Made by a program: the position numbers and the translations under genes. A stretch of 13,562 nt of DNA, from assembly GCA_037178675.1 (NCBI GenBank), contig JAYMGJ010000841.1:1-13562 (forward strand), in the 5' to 3' direction. The notes under the pieces are model-generated. The model searched no databases and was not told the origin of the DNA. It saw only the letters and a program-made list of their open reading frames with translations. Below are positions 6,524-13,562 of the stretch, piece after piece; positions within the stretch are counted from its first letter, which is position 1, and the number at the start of each line of letters is the position of its first letter. Source of the DNA: Scleroderma bovista. Lineage: Eukaryota > Basidiomycota > Agaricomycetes > Boletales > Sclerodermataceae.

Positions 6524-7463
6524 AGATGGGTGACTGCAAAGGCAATGTCGGGCCTTGTGCCTAACATAAGGTACAGAAGGGACCCAATGACCGTCTGGAA
6601 ACGGGAGCGGAGTTCTGCATCAACAGGCTCTGTATTCTTGGTGGCATAGTAGCCAGCCGGCAGTGGGGTGCTTGTGGACTTTGCATTGAGCATACCGCAG
6701 CGTTCAATGACCTTTTGTAGGTACACGCATTGATCCAGGTGGATAGCATGACCTTTGCAAGTGATTCGCATTCGGAGGAACTCCTTAGGTTCTCCAAGGT
6801 CTCGGCACTCCCATTTGTGCATGAACTGCGCTTTAATGGCATCAACAACAGCCTTGTTAGGGCCGCAGAATAAAGCATCGTCAACGTAGATAATACCAAT
6901 GACAATGTTGGTGCCTTTCTTCTTGTAGAAGAAGGTGCCTGCTTCAGACTTAAGGCACTCAAACCCGAGCTCCTTGAGAGACTCATCGAGTGTGCACCAC
7001 CAAGCTAGGCCGGCCTGTTTGAGGCCATAGAGGGCACGCCAGAGGTGGAGCACTTTGCACTCTTGCCCAGGAACTGCAAACCCTTCGGGTTGTTCCATGT
7101 AGATCTCTTCGTCGAGCTTGCCATACAAGTAGGCGCTCCGGACGTCGAGTCCAGTAATGTACCAGTTTTCAAGTGCGGCAAGCGCAAGCATGAGGCGCAC
7201 TGTTTCAAAGCACACAACTGGTGAGAAGACCTGGTCGAAATCTAATCCCTCAACCTGGGAGAAGCCTTCGCTACTAAGCGGGCTTTCTTGCGGCCATCCG
7301 ACTTTACATCGAAGACCCATTGATTCTTTATGACCTTCCGGTCTCGGGGACGGTCAACTAGCTCAAAGACTTTGCGCTTTCGCAGCATGTCGAGCTCTTC
7401 TTGGCAAGCAAGTTGCCAGAGTTTCTGCTCAGCTTGGGGTAAGCGAGCGATGTCCTTGTAGGA
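6516..7463 (-). pseudogene. copia polyprotein, reverse transcriptase segment
   Basis: This is the copia RT, which copies element RNA into DNA. It begins with the conserved lead-in (ARLPQAEQKLW..., VIKNQWVFDVKSDGRKKARL), then FSQVEGLDFDQVFSPVV, LDVRSAYLYGKLDEEIYMEQPEGF, LYGLKQAGLAWW and the catalytic YVDD (6888-6877). It then carries LGEPKEFLRMRI, IGSLLYLMLGTRPDIAFAV and THLS before the hAT junction. Two frames are needed. From 7463 to about 7265 the lead-in is read in the integrase frame. After one missing base inside the expected AAG-GGC-TTC stretch, the rest is read in another frame. The frame then stays open through YVDD to 6516. The catalytic residues are kept, so inactivation comes from the stop, the frameshift and the hAT insertion. 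The same frame read past 6516 is hAT DNA. Confidence 0.92.
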
Positions 7464-9095
7464 TCAGTTGCGGACACTCTCATATTGAGGGTCGCAGGTT
7501 TCGATGGCTTTGCCCATCAGATAACGGACTAGGTTTGCTCCCCCTTCCTTGCACATCTTTTGCACATCTTCCTCACTGGGCGTTGCAGAGGTGTCGGGGA
7601 AACCACCAGGAACATGGTCTGGTGTGTCCGGTTGTGGGGGCCTAGGGGCCTCACCCACTGTTTCTCGCCATCGAGAGGCACTTTCGATATCCCGGAGTTG
7701 CTCAACGGGATGTTGCTGCTCACCATACATGTTACCGGGGCACAAAGGCTCTCTATGTTCACGTTGGGGGTGGGCAGGGATATTCACTGCAGGGGGTCGC
7801 GGCACATTCTGGCGGCGTTCAGCTCGGCCAGGGCGCTGTGGTGCCGGGGGTGGCGGATTTCTCGCCGGTGAAGGCGTTCTCGGTGCTGGTGGAGGCGCTG
7901 GAGATGGCGTACGGGGAGGATTTATTTGGTTAGGCTCTTCCTCAGGAGCCTCAGGTTCCTCACGCTTTGGATCGTCATCCTGCGCTTGGGGATGTGGGTA
8001 GCCATGGTCATGTTCCACATCATCATCACTGTCAGTATCATCAGGGGGATTCCCTGGTCGATCAGTGGCTGGTTTCGGATTTGCCCTTCCGAAAGGGTTC
8101 TCGAGAGGTTCGTGCCTGTTTTTGGGGCAGCGAGGGAAGTGACGCTTGTCAAAGACGGCGTGAGCAGCAGTAAACACTGCATTGGTGGAGCGCATAAACA
8201 AGAAGTTGTGCTCATTGCCAGGGGCAACACCAACATAAGTCATTAGCTCCGACTTGGGAGCCATCTTATTCGCTCTAGCCATTGCTGGGAGGTATACAAA
8301 TGCTCCACAGCCAAACACATGTAGGTGGTCGATGTTAGGCATCTCCCCCTTAAGCATTTCATGGGGGGTGCGCCATTGCAGGCGAGCTACTGGAGTACGG
8401 TTGTAAAGGTGAGTTGCGTGAGCGAACGCAAATTCCCACCAGGAGTCAGGAATGCAGGCTTGATGCCGCATAGACTCAGCTTTATCCATGAGAGTCTGCC
8501 CTAAACGCTCGGCGCGGCCATTCTGCATGGGAGTTCTTGGAGCACTTTGATATATTTTAATTCCTTTCTCAAGGAGTGCTCGATCAAATAGATCAGATTT
8601 ATATTCTCCGCCGGCATCGGACATCCATCCAATGACATGCATATCATGTTGGATGCACACCATTTTGAGGAAATCTTTGGCAGCTGTAATCGCTGCAGCT
8701 TTGGAGCGAAGAGGCATAGTCCAGGCATGAGAAGTATAGTCGTCATAGAAGGTGATAACATATTTGAATTTCTGGTACGACGTAACCGGGAAGGATTTGA
8801 GATCAGAGTGCACCAGCTCGAAGGGCTTGGAAGCACGTCTTTCATTCTCTGGGAAAGCTCGATTGGGCATCTTGCCAAGAGCACATCCAGGGCAAACACA
8901 GTCCTCAGTAGGAAAGTGGATCTCTGGGAAGTGCTGCGTATGCTTTTGCGTGCGTCGGAGTACTTCCTTAGAGGGGTGCCCGAATCTCCGGTGCATAATG
9001 TCGTAATCGACTTTGCTCACGGAGGCGATGTAGTTAGATCTAATTATCGGGATAGATCTAATCCCGAAAATGATGTTATGATCGTCTTCTGGGTC
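7464..9095 (-). pseudogene. copia polyprotein, integrase and proline-rich linker (both ends broken)
   Basis: The GAG-pre-integrase and integrase part of the copia polyprotein. The frame is open from 9095, where the gypsy LTR cuts it, with residues DPEDDHNIIFG at the cut. The zinc-binding module is HRRFGHPS..H..CVCPGC. The catalytic core has D in HSDLKSFP (8802-8804), D in MSDAGGEYKS (8616-8618), and E in QNGRAERLGQTL (8508-8510). Thirty-five residues separate the last two, a proper DD35E. Then come HLYNRTPV, HEMLKGEMPNIDHLHVFGC and a long acidic, proline-rich linker (about 8050-7600). A TGA at 7464-7466, within QYESVRN*SYKDIARLP, ends the frame where the sequence should read on into RT. The protein would insert element DNA into the genome. 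Large open frames on the plus strand at 7549-8001 and elsewhere mirror this composition. Confidence 0.93.
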
Positions 9096-9225
9096 TGTGT
9101 AAGGGTGCCCTTAGGGGTCACCCATATTTGTTTACTTATGTAATACTTCCTTTCCTATTTAATTGCTTCTTGTTATGTAATAGAAGACTGACTTCTTATT
9201 ATCCTACATACTCAAAGAATACACA
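9096..9225 (+). repeat. 5' LTR of the Ty3/gypsy element
   Basis: It starts TGTGTA (9096-9101) and ends TACACA (9220-9225), perfect 6-base inverted ends of the TG..CA type, giving a short 130-base LTR. Position 9096 is exactly where the copia integrase frame stops. GGGTC (9091-9095) is the expected 5-base target duplication. Near its start the LTR has a hairpin (9103-9123) with arms GGGTG/CACCC and CCC/GGG. The 3' LTR is beyond the window, so the ends rest on the inverted termini, the junction and the primer site. Confidence 0.7.
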
Positions 9226-9226
9226 T

Positions 9227-9241
9227 TGGTCGTGTTCTGTG
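9227..9241 (+). other. Candidate primer-binding site
   Basis: TGGTCGTGTTCTGTG begins one base after the proposed LTR end. TGG is the complement of a tRNA 3' CCA end, as expected for a minus-strand primer. I cannot name the tRNA. The leader between this site and the Gag ATG is only 65 bases. Confidence 0.4.
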
Positions 9242-9306
9242 TTGAGTGAGGATCAGAGAAGCTACCAACCACCTTAAACTTTTTTGAACATCCATCTACG
9301 TATTCA

Positions 9307-12009
9307 ATGAGTCGAACCATCACCCGAGCAACCGCGCGCACGATGCGCAACGCAGAACAACCGCCTGGGGACCCACCCCAAAGCAACGAAAATTTTATCC
9401 AGGGTGATCAACCCAGATCCGAGGATACCCAACACCAAAGGACCACTGGAGGACCCACTAGGGACCTCGGACAAGGCACGGATCAACGCAATCAGGACAT
9501 TAATGTCCGACAGACACCCATAGAAGCACCACCGGTTATGGTAAGATCGCCCCGAGCGGGTGGTAACTATACTGGAGGGGATCGCATCCCCGGAAGCTTC
9601 GTTATAGGCACTGTGCCCATTGAGGATAGCCCTCTAATGAGTAGAAATACATTGAGAGTGATGAGCTTTGGGAATGATACCCCGATGGAAGAGGACACGT
9701 CCTCTACTATTGGGCAAGCCGCCCATGAAGCCGTAAGAGCGTTGGAGACGCACAATACTCCCGAAGCACCTGCGAGCCAAGAACAGGCTCTCCAGTATAT
9801 GCAGGAATACCTGCATGACGTTGAGAACCAGTGGTGGGAATACGAGGATAATATCCTCTTCGACAATCACAGCGTAAGACCCAATGAGCATCATGCTCGA
9901 CAATTCCGACGCCTGCGTCAACTTCTTGAGGAGTTCGGAGGGGGATCTGAGTCCCCTGGAGACGAAGATCAAGAGAGTGTGATTGTCAAGAGGGAGACCT
10001 CAGGAAGTCGGGCGACGAGCCCAGTAATGAGTAATAGGGGCACGCGCAACTTAGCACAAGAAATCGAAAATGCGCGGAGAGCGCGAGCATTAACCAACAA
10101 CCAGGAAGGAAACTTGGGTACACCACCCATTATGAACCAGAATCGAGCCTCCAACGAGCGGAGGCGACCCGCGTACCTCTCCGGACGTGAAGAGGATATC
10201 ATGAGGCACCTTTACGGTGACCAAGCATCAGAGATGATGCGCAGGACCAGGAACCAGTGCGCTCGACAGCCGGGAAATAAGGGGGGCAACCCCGACGGCG
10301 GTGATGATCCGCAAGGAGGTGATGGAGAAGATGACGGGGACGATGGAGCCCCAAACAGGGACGATAACAACGAAAACCTAGGGAGGGATCCTCCCAATAG
10401 GAGAAATGCAACTAGAGGAGGAGGCGGACCGCCTCGTGGCCCACCAGGCCCCCCTGGAGGTCCTCCCTCCGATTCGAGCTATTGTCCAAGTGAACATGAG
10501 TCAGCCATGGCAGAAACGAACCAAAACCGAATCCATGACAGCCAAAGGGCCGACAGTAATCGAGGGAGACAATCCCAATACCTCAGGGGTTACACCCCAG
10601 GCAACGACCAATACACTGGGTTCGCCATGCGGCGCTACAGCCAGCGTATTAGGGAGCAAGTGGGCGACGAGCCCAACGGGCCACTAGGCCCTGAGGTGAA
10701 GGCAATGAACCCGCCAAAACTGGGGAAGTATGGGGGCCAGGACGACATGGAGAAGTTCAACGATTGGCTAACCCAGCTCCTCAAATACTTCAGGACCTTC
10801 AAGATCACTGGGTACGGGCGTGACGGAGATCGCGTCCTGTATACGGGGCTGTACCTCGAAGATATGGCCGCCGAGTGGTATGACCAGGAGGTCGACGCGC
10901 CGGAAAGGCGCACTGGCTACTGGTCCTTCGAGGACCTGATCTGTGGACTGTTCAAGCGATTCATCCACGAGGCTACTGCCCAACAGGCCGCCATCAATTA
11001 CGACCGCACGCGCTACTCCCCCGAGAAGGGAGCGCTCGCGTTCTACAATGATTTGAAAAGGCGGGCGCACCGCATGGTTGAACCCCCTGATGAGTATTCA
11101 TTCAGGAGGAAGTTCATTGGGGGCCTGCCCCTGTCTATTGTTAAGATGGTACTAGAAGCGCGAGGGATAACGGTGGAACATTCCTCCATGGACGAGATCC
11201 TCGACGAGGTGAAACGAATGGAAGGAGCGCAAAAGGCTCTGAGTCTGATGACGAGGAATAATCCTCAAAGTGGAGGGTCGATCTCCAAAGGATCCTCGAG
11301 CAATAATCGCTCAGATGCAAGCAAGAGCGGCAGCACCAACAATAGCGGTCACCAACAGTATAAATTTGTGAGAAAGGGGAATCTGTTGTACAGGAGGCCC
11401 CTTGACAGAGATAGGAGCACCAGCGCTCAGGGGGGTAAGGATCAGGGGACCCGCTCTCAGAGGCAGGGTTCCCAGAATAGCGGAGCAAATGCAGGGGCAA
11501 ACAACCCCAATACAGCGCAGAAGTCAGGCAACGCTGCATTCCGCAAGGGAATTACTTGCTACAACTGCGGGAATGAGGGACATCTCGCATCTGAGTGCTG
11601 GCACCCAAGGAAAGATAAGGGGAAGGCCCCCCAGGCACGACTGTACGCAGTGGACGTGCGTGAGGACGAGGTTGACACCTCAAAGGACGAAGGAATTGGG
11701 GAAGATCACCCTGCCATCGATCTCAATGAGGAGAAAGCGGGTGATGACGCGCAGGAAGCGCAAGAACACAATGAGATAGAGGCGGAACACCTTGACGCGT
11801 ATTCTACTATTGACGAAGAAGAGGACGATGATGAACTCATTGGATTCCTTGGGGCGATGCACCACATAGAGGAGTTCGATGAACCCGATGACGAACACGT
11901 CGTCCAGTGTTGTTCCATGCAAGTGGAATATAATGAGGGGATTGATTCCTCAGACACCAGTACTGGATTAACCCTGGGCCCATCGGAGGTCGGGGAAAGC
12001 CCTCAGTGA
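9307..12009 (+). CDS. Ty3/gypsy Gag (capsid and nucleocapsid), 900 residues
   Basis: The structural protein of the virus-like particle, which packages element RNA. The ATG at 9307 is the first in this frame after the LTR and leader. Residues 1 to about 460 are polar and disordered-looking, with a Gly/Pro/Asp-rich stretch around 320-395 (GGGGPPRGPPGPPGGPP). The Retrotrans_gag core follows at about 467-645 (PKLGKYGGQDDMEKFNDWL, ..DMAAEWYDQEV.., KRFIHEATAQQAAINY, FYNDLKRRAHRMVEPP). A CCHC zinc knuckle is at 751-764 (CYNCGNEGHLASEC). A strongly acidic tail (EEEDDDEL..) leads to the TGA at 12007-12009. The protein is long for a fungal Gag because of the N-terminal extension. Protease follows in the same frame. 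The only possible lesion is the stop itself. Confidence 0.92.
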   Translation: MSRTITRATARTMRNAEQPPGDPPQSNENFIQGDQPRSEDTQHQRTTGGPTRDLGQGTDQRNQDINVRQTPIEAPPVMVRSPRAGGNYTGGDRIPGSFVIGTVPIEDSPLMSRNTLRVMSFGNDTPMEEDTSSTIGQAAHEAVRALETHNTPEAPASQEQALQYMQEYLHDVENQWWEYEDNILFDNHSVRPNEHHARQFRRLRQLLEEFGGGSESPGDEDQESVIVKRETSGSRATSPVMSNRGTRNLAQEIENARRARALTNNQEGNLGTPPIMNQNRASNERRRPAYLSGREEDIMRHLYGDQASEMMRRTRNQCARQPGNKGGNPDGGDDPQGGDGEDDGDDGAPNRDDNNENLGRDPPNRRNATRGGGGPPRGPPGPPGGPPSDSSYCPSEHESAMAETNQNRIHDSQRADSNRGRQSQYLRGYTPGNDQYTGFAMRRYSQRIREQVGDEPNGPLGPEVKAMNPPKLGKYGGQDDMEKFNDWLTQLLKYFRTFKITGYGRDGDRVLYTGLYLEDMAAEWYDQEVDAPERRTGYWSFEDLICGLFKRFIHEATAQQAAINYDRTRYSPEKGALAFYNDLKRRAHRMVEPPDEYSFRRKFIGGLPLSIVKMVLEARGITVEHSSMDEILDEVKRMEGAQKALSLMTRNNPQSGGSISKGSSSNNRSDASKSGSTNNSGHQQYKFVRKGNLLYRRPLDRDRSTSAQGGKDQGTRSQRQGSQNSGANAGANNPNTAQKSGNAAFRKGITCYNCGNEGHLASECWHPRKDKGKAPQARLYAVDVREDEVDTSKDEGIGEDHPAIDLNEEKAGDDAQEAQEHNEIEAEHLDAYSTIDEEEDDDELIGFLGAMHHIEEFDEPDDEHVVQCCSMQVEYNEGIDSSDTSTGLTLGPSEVGESPQ

Positions 12010-13224
12010 AGGCCAGTAGAGGCCAACAGTGCTGTCGCGCAGGAAGTACATTCACGTTGGACCTGGAGGGTGCGTTATGGTGCGATACACTGGGGGGATT
12101 GTGCGGTATGCACAGCGTACATCCGCCACCTCGACGAGGCGGTGTGGAATGGCAACCCTTCAGTTGTAGTTGCACTGAGGGAAATTGAGCAGCACGCTCG
12201 AGAAGAGTACAATAGGGGATGGAACGACTGTGACCAGGCACAGATGCAGTGCGACTGGGCACGAACGTGCAACGCGCACGAGGGGCGCGCGACGTCCCCT
12301 CAACCATTGGCTGACGTCGGTGAAGCAGTACCTGAGCGAACTAGGCCTGTGAATGTAGAGGTACAGCCCCCCGAGCCTGTAGACGACATTGCAAGGGTGG
12401 TTAGTCCCCCGGCGATGATCGCTGATGGTGAAGAGCGTGACGACCTGCTCGAGAGCGAACTGCATCACATGGTGGCAGGCATGGGAATTCGCGGCTTAGC
12501 GATGGAGTTCCCTGTGCCTGCTCCAGCAAGTTCTGTGGGGGACATGCGCCCCCAGGCATTGACAGAAACAAGCATATTACATTACGAGGACGACACAGTC
12601 GTCATAGTATGCGGAAATGGTCGAGAGACCGTGATCTCTTCAGGAGCATGGAATGGGGACAGGGCCCCGGCAAGGATTGACCGGCGCATGGCCGCGATGA
12701 CCACTGAGCCCGTGGCTCGAGCGTTCCGATACGCATTGAATGCGAATAATTCGCAAGGGACGATCTTGCGCCCGATGGTTCCCGTAGGCATCCGGGCCTG
12801 CGTTACTGTCGAGGCACTGATTCATGGGTGTCGTGCCCTCACTATGGTTGACACTGGGAGTACGGGGAATTTCCTGAGCCCCGCGTTCGCCACAGTCACC
12901 CATGTGGCTACATTCCCCCTTGAGCAACAGCTCACTTTGCAGTTGGGATGCGTGGGTAGCCACTCGAGGATTACCCATGGAGCGCGCGCTCAGCTATCGA
13001 TCGGGGCATTTTCAGCCCAAATATACTTCGATATTGCGAATATTGATCGCTACGATTGCATCCTAGGCATACCATTCCTGCGGCAGAACGCCGCTGTTGT
13101 CGACTTCGGTCAACAGAAACTGCGCATTGGGCATGGAGAGATTCCCATGTTACAGGACCCCGAGGCCCCATCTGCGAGACCATCTCGCATGCGTGTATTG
13201 GGGAACCCTCCTCAATGCGATTGA
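12010..13224 (+). CDS. Ty3/gypsy aspartic protease region, in frame with Gag after one TGA
   Basis: The frame continues from Gag beyond its TGA without another stop for 404 codons, ending at TGA 13222-13224. No special start is evident: the first in-frame ATG is at 12244, so a readthrough product or a Gag-Pro fusion lacking the stop is likelier than separate initiation. The first 260 or so residues are not recognised. The retropepsin part then has its active-site triplet in MVDTGSTGNFLS (catalytic Asp codon 12850-12852) and a later conserved stretch, YDCILGIPFLRQNAAVVDF (about 13051-13107), which carries the ILG motif. It would cleave Gag and Pol during particle maturation. Its end overlaps the Pol frame. 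Confidence 0.85.
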   Translation, partial: RPVEANSAVAQEVHSRWTWRVRYGAIHWGDCAVCTAYIRHLDEAVWNGNPSVVVALREIEQHAREEYNRGWNDCDQAQMQCDWARTCNAHEGRATSPQPLADVGEAVPERTRPVNVEVQPPEPVDDIARVVSPPAMIADGEERDDLLESELHHMVAGMGIRGLAMEFPVPAPASSVGDMRPQALTETSILHYEDDTVVIVCGNGRETVISSGAWNGDRAPARIDRRMAAMTTEPVARAFRYALNANNSQGTILRPMVPVGIRACVTVEALIHGCRALTMVDTGSTGNFLSPAFATVTHVATFPLEQQLTLQLGCVGSHSRITHGARAQLSIGAFSAQIYFDIANIDRYDCILGIPFLRQNAAVVDFGQQKLRIGHGEIPMLQDPEAPSARPSRMRVLGNPPQCD

Positions 13225-13562
13225 CTGCCTACGCAGGCGGACCTGGCTGGTGCCCGGTCGCGCGTACACAGGGGAGGGGGGGGGGAGCATTGGAAGAATC
13301 GACCCGGTAAACGAAGCAGAACCTATGATTACAGCGAGGAGACTCGCAGGAATTAGGGCAGTTAAGCCCATGACTGAGGGGGATATACCTCGATTACGGA
13401 ACCAGTGGTTCCAAGAATATAGTGACATATTAAGTGGGATGATCCCGAAGTTACCACCCTTGCGGGAGGTGAACCACAGGATACCACTTTTAGACGAGGG
13501 CAAACAGTACTCATACCATCTGCCCAGGTGTCCAGACGCGCTGAAACAACAGTTGTCGGAAA
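13133..13562 (+). CDS. Ty3/gypsy Pol, N-terminal lead-in to reverse transcriptase (partial)
   Basis: Lies in the +1 frame relative to Gag and protease. The frame is open from 13067 (after a TAG at 13064-13066) to the window edge, and its first ATG is at 13133, but I do not claim initiation there. The recognisable part is about 13290-13562: RLRNQWFQEYSDILSG, LPPLREVNHRIPLLDE and YHLPRCPDALKQQL, the standard stretch just before the gypsy RT domain. The catalytic YVDD box is outside the window. A G-tract (four G, A, ten G at 13271-13285) lies inside this frame and is prone to length change. Expression would need a frame switch from the protease frame. Confidence 0.8.
   Translation, partial: MERFPCYRTPRPHLRDHLACVYWGTLLNAIDCLRRRTWLVPGRAYTGEGGGSIGRIDPVNEAEPMITARRLAGIRAVKPMTEGDIPRLRNQWFQEYSDILSGMIPKLPPLREVNHRIPLLDEGKQYSYHLPRCPDALKQQLSE

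Larger units (their letters stand above)
3844..9095 (-). mobile_element. Ty1/copia LTR retrotransposon, 3' part, host of two later insertions
   Basis: Reading leftward on the minus strand, the order is integrase, proline-rich linker, RT, RNase H, polypurine tract and 3' LTR. Integrase before RT is diagnostic of copia. The element is interrupted by the hAT element at 4774-6515. It is also cut at 9095/9096 by a Ty3/gypsy element in the opposite orientation, so Gag, protease and the 5' LTR are not in the window. Apart from the insertions it carries one nonsense codon (7464-7466) and one missing base (near 7265). Confidence 0.93.
9096..13562 (+). mobile_element. Ty3/gypsy LTR retrotransposon, 5' part, inserted in copia
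   Basis: The order is LTR, Gag with a CCHC zinc knuckle, aspartic protease, then the RT lead-in, which is a Ty3/gypsy arrangement. It lies opposite to the copia element that it interrupts. RT, RNase H, integrase and the 3' LTR should follow to the right. Gag and protease share one frame split by a TGA. Pol is in the +1 frame. Confidence 0.92.

Noticed and set aside
7549..8001. 150-codon plus-strand frame rich in Gly and Ser
   Set aside because: Antisense of the copia proline-rich linker, a composition effect.
8637..9143. 168-codon plus-strand frame
   Set aside because: Antisense of the copia integrase, running across the copia/gypsy junction. The opposite strand carries the DD35E core.
1..13562. 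A novel multi-gene defence or biosynthetic system
   Set aside because: Every recognised gene is a transposon gene, and no other protein family or operon-like grouping was seen on either strand.

Overview
The window is a stack of transposable elements with no ordinary host gene. Introns of 46-59 bases with GT..AG ends, and the families present (Harbinger, pogo with DDE_1, hAT, Ty1/copia and Ty3/gypsy, including a pogo type and gypsy RT linker that I associate with mushrooms), point to a filamentous fungus, most likely an agaricomycete basidiomycete. The species cannot be told from this sequence. Layout from left to right: (1) 154-1598, minus strand: a three-exon PIF/Harbinger transposase of 447 codons with a complete D/D/E set and no visible lesion. 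(2) 1599-1985: non-coding, with a tRNA-like Pol III promoter module on the minus strand. (3) about 1988-3843, minus strand: the 3' part of a pogo-type transposon. Its transposase has four visible exon segments, a 2-base frameshift and no N-terminus. (4) 3844-9095, minus strand: the 3' part of a Ty1/copia retrotransposon, with a 289-base LTR, polypurine tract, RNase H, RT and integrase. (5) 4774-6515: a 1742-base non-autonomous hAT element sitting inside the copia RT/RNase H coding region, flanked by a perfect 8-base target duplication. (6) 9096-13562, plus strand: a Ty3/gypsy retrotransposon with a 130-base LTR, Gag, protease and the beginning of Pol, running off the right edge. Order of events: the copia element landed in the pogo transposase, since pogo coding sequence runs exactly up to the copia LTR end. 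The hAT element and the gypsy element later landed in the copia. Removing the hAT element and one copy of its target duplication restores the copia reading frame. The copia frame also runs right up to the first base of the gypsy LTR. The missing copia Gag, its 5' LTR and the pogo N-terminus should therefore lie to the right of the window, beyond the gypsy 3' LTR. How the genes work: each element encodes its own mobility proteins. The copia and pogo copies are broken, the hAT copy encodes nothing, the Harbinger transposase looks intact, and the gypsy is nearly intact but has an in-frame TGA between Gag and protease and a +1 frame change between protease and Pol. I found no sign of a novel defence, metabolic or regulatory system. 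The points most worth a second look are the GGACC-rich hAT element with its 160-base minisatellite, the gypsy expression layout, the PCNA-binding-like tail of the pogo transposase and the tRNA-like module.
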